Shown: piece by piece, positions 9,849 through 18,217 of the stretch
Position numbering within the stretch: the first letter of the stretch is position 1
How the letters are laid out: each line of letters starts with the position of its first letter
Origin: a bacterium
GTDB lineage: Bacteria > Patescibacteriota > Microgenomatia > UBA1406 > GWC2-37-13
DNA length: 64,000 bases
NCBI GenBank assembly: GCA_021825445.1
Contig: JAKAHA010000003.1
Span: 37,969-101,968 of the forward strand
Reading direction: 5' to 3'
Program-made: the position numbers and the translations under genes
Notes under the pieces: model-generated
Told to the model about the DNA's origin: nothing
The model's database searches: none
What the model saw: only the letters and a program-made list of their open reading frames with translations

Positions 9849-10787
9849 ATGAATATTCTAATCACCGGCGGCTCCGGCTTCATCGGAAGTCATCTAACAA
9901 AATTTCACCTTTCAAAAAATGATGAAGTAACAGTCGTCGATAACTATGTTACTGGAAGTAAAAAAAATCTGGCGTCAGAAATAAATAATAAAAATTTAAA
10001 AATTATTGAAGCTGATATTACTAATTTTGATTTTTCCTCACTGACAACTTTTGATATTATTTACGATCTCGCCTCTCCTGCCTCCCCTCAAGATTTTAAA
10101 AATCTATCGATTGAAATTTTAAAAACAAATAGCGTTGGACTAATCGATGTCTTGGATTTTTTCATAAAAAGTAACAGCAAAACATTTGTTTTTTCTTCAA
10201 CTTCCGAAGTTTATGGCGACCCCTTGGAACATCCGCAAAAAGAAAGTTATTTTGGTAATGTCAATCCTGTTGGTCTTCGTTCCTGCTATGATGAAGGTAA
10301 GAGATTTGCGGAAGCATTGATGATGTCATATTTTAGAAGATATGATTGCGATATTCGAATTGCCCGAATTTTTAATACTTACGGACCATTTATGAAACGT
10401 GACGACGGACGAGTGGTTTCAAACTTCGTTAATCAAGCCATTAATAATCAACCCCTAACAGCCTATGGTAACGGAACTCAAACTCGCTCTCTTTGCTATG
10501 TTTCAGATATGATCGAAGGTTTATATTCCCTAGCCACAACAAAAAATATTTCTGGAGAAATTATCAATATTGGAAATCCTGTTGAAAAGACTATTATTGA
10601 AATTGCTGATATAATAAAAAAGTTGACGAATTCGAAATCGGAAATATCATTCAAGGCAATTGGAGCTGATGATCCAAAAAAACGTTGTCCAGATATAACA
10701 AAAGCTAAAAAATTGTTAAGTTGGGAACCGAAAGTTGATCTGGAAACGGGCTTAAAAAAAACCATTGAATATTTTAAAAATATATAG
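9849..10787 (+). CDS. NAD-dependent epimerase, UDP-glucuronate decarboxylase (UXS)-like
   Basis: GGSGFIGSHL, DGRVVSNFVNQAINNQPLTAYGNGTQTRSLCYVSDMIEGL resembles UXS. Confidence 0.82.
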   Translation: MNILITGGSGFIGSHLTKFHLSKNDEVTVVDNYVTGSKKNLASEINNKNLKIIEADITNFDFSSLTTFDIIYDLASPASPQDFKNLSIEILKTNSVGLIDVLDFFIKSNSKTFVFSSTSEVYGDPLEHPQKESYFGNVNPVGLRSCYDEGKRFAEALMMSYFRRYDCDIRIARIFNTYGPFMKRDDGRVVSNFVNQAINNQPLTAYGNGTQTRSLCYVSDMIEGLYSLATTKNISGEIINIGNPVEKTIIEIADIIKKLTNSKSEISFKAIGADDPKKRCPDITKAKKLLSWEPKVDLETGLKKTIEYFKNI

Positions 10788-10789
10788 GT

Positions 10790-11902
10790 ATGAAAAGAGT
10801 TGTTGTTATCGCTCCAACATTTAATGAAAAAGGTGAAATTGAAAATTTGGTTAATAAAGTTTTTGATCAATCAAAAAAAATACCAAATTGGGAACTTTAT
10901 TTATTGATAGTGGATAGTCGGTCGAAAGATGGAACAATTGAAATGGTAAAAAAGTTACAAAAAAAATTTTCTAATCTTCATTTACTTGAGACGGAGAAGG
11001 AAGGGTTGGGAAAAGCTTATTTAAATGGTTTTAAATATTGCGAAGAAAAAATTAATCCTTATTTAGTAATACAAATCGATGCTGACGGTCAACACGACCC
11101 TAATAAAATACCCGAATTTGTTAAAAAAATAGAACAAGGATCTGATTTTGTTGTTGGTACCAGATATTCTCAAGGAGGTTCAATTCCAAAAAACTGGGGA
11201 GTGCATAGAAAAATATTATCAATAGGTGCTAATTCTGTTATTAAATTTGGATTTATGAAATTAAAAGTAACTGAATGGACAAACGGTTATCGAGCAATTA
11301 AATTTTGGCTTGTAAGAAATGCTTACAACTATTTAAAAAATTATTCTGGATATGTTTTTCAAGTAGCTTTTTTGGATTTTGCTATAAAAAATAATGCCGT
11401 GATTGGTGAAATTCCAATTCACTTTAAAGAAAGAACGACTGGAATTTCTAAAATAAACGCTTTTCAATATAGTTCTCAAACATTTTTGTACGTCTTCAAG
11501 AATTCGTCTTTTATTAAATTCGTCATTGTTGGTTTAATTGGTTTTGCGGTGGATTTTTCTTTTGCTTATTTATTTATAAATAAATTGCATGTAGCTAAAA
11601 CACCTGCCAATATGTATAGTGCTGAGATAGCCATATTTTTCAATTTTATGTTAAATAATTTCTGGAGTTTTAAACATAAAAAAATCGACGGAGGATTTCT
11701 TGCCTACTTATGGAAGTTTATTACTTTTAATTTTGTATCTTCTGGCTCAATCATCATTCAAGGAGTTGGACTTAGCTTGGCCTTAAAATTTTTTGGAGAT
11801 GCACCAAACTCATGGATTATTTATAAAATATTAATCATCGCTTTCGTAATTATCCCCTATTCATACATTCTTTACAACAAGTTCATTTGGAAAAAACGAT
11901 AA
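10790..11902 (+). CDS. glycosyltransferase family 2 (DPM synthase-like) fused to GtrA-like membrane domain
   Basis: APTFNEKGEIENLV, QIDADGQHDP; C-terminal 4-TM GtrA-like region. Confidence 0.88.
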   Translation: MKRVVVIAPTFNEKGEIENLVNKVFDQSKKIPNWELYLLIVDSRSKDGTIEMVKKLQKKFSNLHLLETEKEGLGKAYLNGFKYCEEKINPYLVIQIDADGQHDPNKIPEFVKKIEQGSDFVVGTRYSQGGSIPKNWGVHRKILSIGANSVIKFGFMKLKVTEWTNGYRAIKFWLVRNAYNYLKNYSGYVFQVAFLDFAIKNNAVIGEIPIHFKERTTGISKINAFQYSSQTFLYVFKNSSFIKFVIVGLIGFAVDFSFAYLFINKLHVAKTPANMYSAEIAIFFNFMLNNFWSFKHKKIDGGFLAYLWKFITFNFVSSGSIIIQGVGLSLALKFFGDAPNSWIIYKILIIAFVIIPYSYILYNKFIWKKR

Positions 11903-11983
11903 GATACAAATTCTACGAATTTATTCTAATCAATGAATGACTATATATTTGTAGATTAGTATTCATTTGTAGATTAGGATCAT

Positions 11984-12877
11984 TCATTCTTTAGAGGAAT
12001 ATTCAGAAGATACCCAGCCTTCATCAAAGCTTCCTTCAACCAGTCCAATTTGACTACCGTTAAATTTAATTTTATACCAACCCGTTTTTTCTTCCATAAG
12101 TTCATATCTTTCTCCGGGCTTCACCTTTGCAGATTCAGAGGCTCCAATTGAACCATCTACCCTGACCCGCAGCCACCCCTGGTCATTAGTCTTTATCTTG
12201 ATATAAGTCTTGTTTGTCACTGATCCACTGACACTTGCGGTCTTTGTTTTATCATCAGGTTCTTTGGCAAATGATGAGCTTTGATCTATCGCCAACTTAA
12301 AAATTGCACTAACACGATAACCTGGATCTACATTAATTTTTTGTGTTCTCCTAAAAAAACCCGGCATAAATACAGACACTTCGTGATCACCTCTTAAAAC
12401 ATTTTCCATTAAAGCCGGGGCGACTCCTTTTTCATCGCTATCCAAAGTAATTATTGCTCCTTGTGGTTCTGTTTCGACATAAATTTCACCCGTATCTGAA
12501 TTGGATGGTTTTTTAGCCATCTTGGTTGTTGTAAAAATTTCACCGGCTGAGGCAATATCCGATGAACCTAATTCCCGATTCACATAGGTTAGGGAATTTT
12601 TATAAACACTTACTTTACCGTTCCAAGAAGCTGTATCCGTTGCAGTTGTTTCAGGAATTAATTTTAATAGATAATCCCCTACTTTATATTTATCCTCAAA
12701 AGGTGTTTTTCCGATAAATGTACTATTGATAAAAACACTTGCTGTTGGTGAAGAAATTATTTTTATTTTTCCGTATTCATTTTGTTTGTCTAAAATAAAA
12801 AATCGTACTGCAACAAAACCGATAAACAATAATACCAATATCAACAGCAATGATAATTTACCCCTCATATTCGTCAT
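11984..12877 (-). CDS. PEGA-domain protein with C-terminal SH3-like domain
   Basis: SSPTASVFINSTFIGKTPFEDK and VETEPQGAIITLDSDEKGVAPALMENV PEGA repeats; GWYKIKF...GWVSSEY. Confidence 0.78.
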   Translation of the reverse strand: MTNMRGKLSLLLILVLLFIGFVAVRFFILDKQNEYGKIKIISSPTASVFINSTFIGKTPFEDKYKVGDYLLKLIPETTATDTASWNGKVSVYKNSLTYVNRELGSSDIASAGEIFTTTKMAKKPSNSDTGEIYVETEPQGAIITLDSDEKGVAPALMENVLRGDHEVSVFMPGFFRRTQKINVDPGYRVSAIFKLAIDQSSSFAKEPDDKTKTASVSGSVTNKTYIKIKTNDQGWLRVRVDGSIGASESAKVKPGERYELMEEKTGWYKIKFNGSQIGLVEGSFDEGWVSSEYSSKE

Positions 12878-12915
12878 GCATTCATTTTAGGCGAGTTTGT
12901 AAAATAATTCAATAC

Positions 12916-13788
12916 TTAAGCGAGCTTGATCAGAAAGACTCCGATGAGCATTATCAAACTGCCGATCCAAACTTCGCGTTTTGGTTTGTCACCAAATAAT
13001 AACCAACTTAATAATAGTACAAACAAAATTTCTAATTTTTTTACGCCAGAAACTAGTGCTAATGCACCAGTTGTAATTCCATAAAGCCAAAATAAAGATA
13101 AAATAACATAAATAAAACCATTTAAAAATAGTGAACATAAGTTAATTTTTAGATCAATTATCCATTTTCTATCATGTCGACTCATATATCCGGCAAGTAA
13201 AATTGCCGTCAAAATATTTTCCCAAAATAATAAGAATGACTGATTAATAGGTTTAAAGTTCATTAATCCAATTTTGTCAAAAACTGAAGTAACCGGCATT
13301 ATTAGCATTGCCATCAGATAATGAAAAGTATCTTTGTTAATAAAGATTATTTTAAATGGACTTAATAAGCCTTCTTTTGCTTCTTTTATTTTTAAAAAAT
13401 AACCTCCAAATATGATTAACACCAATCCCAAAAAAGGCATTATTCTTATTTTTTCATTTAAAAATATGAGTCCAAGCACATATTGAACAAAAACACTAAA
13501 AAATGCCAAAGGAACAATCTCTGATATTAATTTACTATTTTTGAGTGAACGAAGACTCAAAGTTTTTACATAAGCAAATACAACTACCGATATAAATGTT
13601 GCCACAAAAAAGGACGTGTTTAATTTTGGCCAACCATCCTTAAGAGCTGGATAAATTAAAAACGGAATCGAGAAGGCGAAAAGGGACCATGATACAAGAG
13701 AAGCGTTTATACTTTTTAATGCTTTTTTATTTAAAATCACCGATACAGCCGAAGTTAGAGCACATCCTAATGAAAACCAAAACCACAT
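12916..13788 (-). CDS. EamA/DMT family transporter
   Basis: ~10 TM, terminal SLIMLIGVFLIKLA. Confidence 0.78.
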   Translation of the reverse strand: MWFWFSLGCALTSAVSVILNKKALKSINASLVSWSLFAFSIPFLIYPALKDGWPKLNTSFFVATFISVVVFAYVKTLSLRSLKNSKLISEIVPLAFFSVFVQYVLGLIFLNEKIRIMPFLGLVLIIFGGYFLKIKEAKEGLLSPFKIIFINKDTFHYLMAMLIMPVTSVFDKIGLMNFKPINQSFLLFWENILTAILLAGYMSRHDRKWIIDLKINLCSLFLNGFIYVILSLFWLYGITTGALALVSGVKKLEILFVLLLSWLLFGDKPKREVWIGSLIMLIGVFLIKLA

Positions 13789-13815
13789 ATTTTGTATGTA
13801 CAGTAAATTAATTAA

Positions 13816-14496
13816 CTAGTCATTTAATATTTTAATGTTAAATTCATCAAAAGATTTTATTTGATAATTAGGGTTAATATTTTTTGGAAGTACAGAATGT
13901 TTTGAAGGAACCAAAAGTATTTTCAAACCAGCTTTACTAGCGGCTTTTACCCCATTCTCTGTATCTTCTATCACCAAACACTCATTCTTACTGTGTTTCC
14001 CAAAATTATCATTCAAATATTTAAATGCCATTTCATAACACTCTGGGTTTGGTTTGCCATGTTTTACTTCGTCCCCTGAAATCACAAAATCAACAAATTT
14101 TTTTAATTTAAATTTATTTAATATAACATCTATATATTTTTTTGAGCCAGAGGAAACAATTGCAATAATTTTATTTAGTTCTTTTAGTTTATTGAGTAAA
14201 TTAATTGCTCCAGGTAACAATATTGTTTCCTTTGTCACTAACTTTAGAAACAACTCCTCCCTAACTTTAATTAAGTTTTTTAAAGGCAATTCTATCTCCG
14301 AAATATTAGTTGAATCTCTTTTGATTCGTAAAATGTCTGAAACTCTCCTTCCCATAAAATCTACGTTTTTAGCTTTTTCTTGAATTAAATTATAGTCAAA
14401 ACCAAATTTCTCAAATGCTAGTTGATTCGCCTTTAAATGAAGTGATAGTGAATCAACAAGGGTATCGTCTAAATCAAAAAATACTGCCTTGATCAT
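13816..14496 (-). CDS. HAD-superfamily hydrolase (beta-phosphoglucomutase-like)
   Basis: AVFFDLDDTLVDS, KPNPECYEMAF, VIEDTENGVKAA; start trimmed to MIKAVFF. Confidence 0.85.
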   Translation of the reverse strand: MIKAVFFDLDDTLVDSLSLHLKANQLAFEKFGFDYNLIQEKAKNVDFMGRRVSDILRIKRDSTNISEIELPLKNLIKVREELFLKLVTKETILLPGAINLLNKLKELNKIIAIVSSGSKKYIDVILNKFKLKKFVDFVISGDEVKHGKPNPECYEMAFKYLNDNFGKHSKNECLVIEDTENGVKAASKAGLKILLVPSKHSVLPKNINPNYQIKSFDEFNIKILND

Positions 14497-14515
14497 GCTT
14501 AATATTTTATCATTT

Positions 14516-14543
14516 TTGACTTTCAAAAAAAGCATGTTATAAT
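14516..14543 (+). promoter_or_regulatory. sigma70-type promoter with extended -10 for the arg leader transcript
   Basis: TTGACT (14516-14521), 16-nt spacer, TG-T-TATAAT (-10 at 14538-14543). Confidence 0.8.
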
Positions 14544-14549
14544 TTCTTT

Positions 14550-14624
14550 ATGTTAAAAGTACTATTCGGAACCAATTCGTCTAGCAGGCGACTTTACGGG
14601 GAGGGTAGTATTTTTATGGTCTAA
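14550..14624 (+). CDS. candidate leader peptide MLKVLFGTNSSSRRLYGEGSIFMV (tandem Arg codons)
   Basis: ATG at predicted +1; AGG CGA at 14586-14591; UAA at 14622-14624; upstream of argH terminator. Confidence 0.65.
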   Translation: MLKVLFGTNSSSRRLYGEGSIFMV

Positions 14625-14651
14625 AGAGTAAAAACTAATTACCAATCCCCG
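14597..14651 (+). promoter_or_regulatory. candidate antiterminator hairpin of the arg attenuator
   Basis: CGGGGA(14597-14602)/TCCCCG(14646-14651) plus GGTAGT(14604-14609)/ATTACC(14638-14643); overlaps terminator 5' arm. Confidence 0.65.
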
Positions 14652-14674
14652 CCCAAGCAAAGGCGGGTTTTTTT
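14648..14674 (+). terminator. intrinsic terminator immediately before argH (attenuator)
   Basis: CCCGCC-caagcaaa-GGCGGG-TTTTTTT. Confidence 0.8.
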
Positions 14675-14704
14675 ATGGCCCAAATTATAAATTTAAAAAA
14701 TAAT

Positions 14705-15976
14705 ATGAAAAAACTTTGGACAAAAGACGGAAATAAAACAGACAAACTTGTTGACAAATATTGTTTTAATGAAGGAGCTTTATTTGATAACGACTTGATC
14801 GTCTATGATCTCTATGGATCAATCGCTCATGCAAAGATGCTAAAAAAAATCGGAATACTTAACAAAAATGAATTTAATAAATTAAAAAAAATATTGATTG
14901 AAATCATTAGTTTGTACAAAAATGGGAATTTTGCAATTACGCAAGAAGATGAAGACGTTCATACTAAAATTGAAAATTATTTGACTGAAAAACTTGGTGG
15001 CTTAGGTCAAAAAATACATACTGGACGAAGTCGAAATGACCAAATTTTAGTTGACTTACGTCTTTATAGTAAAGAACAATTATCAAACACAAACGTATTA
15101 ATTAATCAATTAATCGATACATTTTTGGAATTTGCAAAAAAATATGAATTCGTGCCGATGCCAGGGTACACCCATATGCAAAAAGCAATGCCATCATCAG
15201 TCGGTATGTGGGCTGGTAGTTTTGCCGAACAATTAATTGACCAACTAGAAATTCTAAAATCAGTTTATAAACTTAATGACCAATCCCCTCTTGGAAGTGG
15301 TGCAGCTTATGGAGTTTCTCTTCCAATCGATCGAGAATTAACAGCAAAACTTTTAGATTTTTCCAAAGTTCAAAATAACTCTCTGTACTGCCAAATTTCC
15401 CGACCAACCATTCAATTGTCAATTGTCCAAGTATTAACACAAATAATGTTATGTGCTTCCCGATTTGCCCAAGATTTATTACTTTTCACAACAAGTGAAT
15501 TTAATTTTTTTGAAGTTGACGAATCCATTTGTACTGGATCAAGCATTATGCCTCAGAAAAAAAATCTTGATCTCATGGAATATGTCCGGGCAAAAACTCA
15601 CACTGTTATAGCTAATCAGCAACAAATATCAACAATTACAGCCGGCTTGCCATCTGGATATAATGCTGACTTTGGTCAAACAAAAAAACCTTTAATAGAA
15701 TCATTTAAAATAACTTCTCAAACAATTGAAGTATTAATACTTACAATTAATTCAATTAAACCAAAAGTTGAAGACTTAATCAAAAGCTGTTCACCTGAAA
15801 TTTACGCAACTCATTTTGCCTATGAGTTGGTTAAAAATGGTATGCCATTTCGAAAAGCTTATTTGGAAATTAAAAAAAACTTAAAAAAAATTAAGTCCCC
15901 CAATCCGATTGCTTTTTTGAAGCAGTCTAATCACTCCGGTGGAACCAATAATTTAAAACTCAGGCGAGCCAAGTAA
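14705..15976 (+). CDS. argH: argininosuccinate lyase
   Basis: HTGRSRNDQ, GSSIMPQKKN; MKKLWTKDGN is the likely N-terminus (track ORF starts 14675 on the terminator edge). Confidence 0.92.
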   Translation: MKKLWTKDGNKTDKLVDKYCFNEGALFDNDLIVYDLYGSIAHAKMLKKIGILNKNEFNKLKKILIEIISLYKNGNFAITQEDEDVHTKIENYLTEKLGGLGQKIHTGRSRNDQILVDLRLYSKEQLSNTNVLINQLIDTFLEFAKKYEFVPMPGYTHMQKAMPSSVGMWAGSFAEQLIDQLEILKSVYKLNDQSPLGSGAAYGVSLPIDRELTAKLLDFSKVQNNSLYCQISRPTIQLSIVQVLTQIMLCASRFAQDLLLFTTSEFNFFEVDESICTGSSIMPQKKNLDLMEYVRAKTHTVIANQQQISTITAGLPSGYNADFGQTKKPLIESFKITSQTIEVLILTINSIKPKVEDLIKSCSPEIYATHFAYELVKNGMPFRKAYLEIKKNLKKIKSPNPIAFLKQSNHSGGTNNLKLRRAK

Positions 15977-16013
15977 TTTCGCAAACCTTAATTATTATTT
16001 ATATTTTTTTATT

Positions 16014-17258
16014 ATGAAAAACAAAACAAAGTATATTAAAGTTGCTTCTTACGAGGCGCAAACGGGAAAGGCAAAAAAAGTTTTATTACTTTATTCAGGA
16101 GGTCTTGATACCTCCGTCATGCTCAAATGGATTCAAGATCAGTATAAGAGCGAGGTTATCACGCTGACTCTTGATATTGGTCAGCAAAAAGATGATTTGG
16201 AGGCAGTTAAAAAAAAGGCTTTAAAATTTGGAGCTGTCAAAGCTATTGTCCTTGATGCAAAAGCCGAATTTGCAGAACAATTCCTGGTAAAAGGAATTAA
16301 GGCTAATGCTTCCTATCAGGGCGACTATCATTTGTCTACCCCGATGGGCCGGGCAGTGCTTGCCAAAAAAGCAGTTGAGATTGCAAAACTTGAAAATGCT
16401 GACGCAATCGCTCATGGTTGTACTGGAAAAGGTAATGACCAGGTCCGCATTGACGGATATATTTTAACTTTTGATCCATCAATAAAAATCATTGCCCCTG
16501 TCCGTGAATGGGCGATGGACCGAAATGAGGAAATAAAATATGCACAAGCTTATGGAATTCCAATTCCTGCCAGTATCGATTTTCCATACAGCGTTGATGA
16601 CAATATGTGGGGAATGACCTGGGAAGGTGGAGAAATAGAAGAGCCAAATCTAGTTGCTCCAATCGAAAATTTCTTAACAACATACACTTTGGCAAAAAAC
16701 GCACCAGATAAAGAAGAATTTATCAAAATATTTTTTGATAAAGGAATTCCAACAGCAATTAATGGTGAAAAAATGCCACTTTCCAATTTAATTGAAAAAT
16801 TAAATAAAATTGCAGGAAATCATGGAGTTGGTGTCGTACACATGTTTGAAGACCGCTTGGTTGGACTCAAAAATGGTGGAATCTATGAAATGCCTGCTGC
16901 CCATGTCTTAATCAAAGCCCACAAGCATTTGGAAAAATATGTTTCAACCAGAATGTTAAATGAGCTAAAAGAAACAATGGATACAAAGTGGGCGTATCTT
17001 TGCTACGCGGCTATGTGGTATGACCCTGTGATGAAAGCAATTAACGCTTTCAACGATAAAGTTAATGAAAAAGTGACCGGTGAAGTGACGGTAAAACTTT
17101 ATAAAGGGAGCGCTAAACCTGTTGCAATGAAGTCAAAATATGGACTAGACCACACTTCGTTTAATAACAACGAGGGTTATGGTTTTAACGTCAATGCCAG
17201 TGCCGGGTTTACCGAAATTTATACATTACAAATGAAGTTAGCAAATCAAAAAAAATGA
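16014..17258 (+). CDS. argG: argininosuccinate synthase
   Basis: LLLYSGGLDTSVMLKW, AHGCTGKGNDQVR. Confidence 0.95.
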   Translation: MKNKTKYIKVASYEAQTGKAKKVLLLYSGGLDTSVMLKWIQDQYKSEVITLTLDIGQQKDDLEAVKKKALKFGAVKAIVLDAKAEFAEQFLVKGIKANASYQGDYHLSTPMGRAVLAKKAVEIAKLENADAIAHGCTGKGNDQVRIDGYILTFDPSIKIIAPVREWAMDRNEEIKYAQAYGIPIPASIDFPYSVDDNMWGMTWEGGEIEEPNLVAPIENFLTTYTLAKNAPDKEEFIKIFFDKGIPTAINGEKMPLSNLIEKLNKIAGNHGVGVVHMFEDRLVGLKNGGIYEMPAAHVLIKAHKHLEKYVSTRMLNELKETMDTKWAYLCYAAMWYDPVMKAINAFNDKVNEKVTGEVTVKLYKGSAKPVAMKSKYGLDHTSFNNNEGYGFNVNASAGFTEIYTLQMKLANQKK

Positions 17259-18196
17259 AAAAAGATTTTCTTTCCATTACCGATCTTTCAAAAAAAGAAA
17301 TCATTTATTTGGTTGATCTTGCTATAAATTTAAAAGAAGAACTTATAAGTAATGGTGAAAATATTCCGTATTTAAAAAACAAAACCTTGACGATGATTTT
17401 TGAAAAACCATCACTTCGAACTCGCGTCTCTTTTGAAGTTGCCATGACTCAGCTGGGCGGACACGCTATAAACCTCAGCCCAGCTGATATTGGTATTGGA
17501 AAGCGAGAATCGATAGCAGATGTTTCTAAAGTTATATCGTCCATGACTGATATTATTATGGCGCGTGTTTTTAAGCACTCTTTAATTGAGGAATTAGCAA
17601 TACACTCATCTGTCCCTGTGATAAACGGTCTTTCAGATTTAGAACATCCTTGTCAGATTTTGGCAGATTTATTGACTATTTATGAAATTAAGAAAAATTT
17701 TGATGGATTAAAAATTGCCTACCTAGGTGATAGCGAAAATAATGTAACCCATTCGCTGGCTTTAGCATCAGCTATTTTGGGAATAAATTTTATAACCGCC
17801 TCACCTAGTGGGTATTGGACGAAAAAAAATATTTCTCAAACAGCAAAAAAATTTGCCAAAAAAAATAATTGTCAAATTATTGAAACCGATGACCCAATAA
17901 AAGCCGTCAAAAATGCCGATATTATTTATACAGATACTTGGATAAGTATGGGGGATGAAAGCGAAAAAGAAAAACGACTAAAAATTTTTCCAAAATACCA
18001 AGTAACAAGTAAGATTATGAGCTTTGCTAAAAAAGACGCTATTTTTATGCATGATATGCCAGCCTACAGAGGTCAAGAAGTGACCGCAGAAGTCATTGAT
18101 GGAAAACAATCGGTTATTTTTCAACAAGCCGAAAACCGACTCCACGCCCAAAAAGCATTATTGGTTTACCTGTTAAATAATTCCAAACTGAGCTAA
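17255..18196 (+). CDS. argF: ornithine carbamoyltransferase family protein
   Basis: FEKPSLRTRVSFE, DLEHPCQILAD, DTWISMGDE; HCLP motif replaced by HDMP. Confidence 0.88.
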   Translation: MKKDFLSITDLSKKEIIYLVDLAINLKEELISNGENIPYLKNKTLTMIFEKPSLRTRVSFEVAMTQLGGHAINLSPADIGIGKRESIADVSKVISSMTDIIMARVFKHSLIEELAIHSSVPVINGLSDLEHPCQILADLLTIYEIKKNFDGLKIAYLGDSENNVTHSLALASAILGINFITASPSGYWTKKNISQTAKKFAKKNNCQIIETDDPIKAVKNADIIYTDTWISMGDESEKEKRLKIFPKYQVTSKIMSFAKKDAIFMHDMPAYRGQEVTAEVIDGKQSVIFQQAENRLHAQKALLVYLLNNSKLS

Positions 18197-18217
18197 ATTC
18201 TGTTATCATATAAAACA

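Noticed and set aside
14544-14674. T-box riboswitch for arginine
   Set aside because: Leader is only ~125 nt and lacks a recognisable T-box UGGN bulge sequence and stem I/specifier layout; leader-peptide attenuation fits better.
14675-14704. argH start at the track ATG 14675
   Set aside because: That ATG abuts the terminator U-tract; homology-like N-terminus MKKLW starts at 14705.
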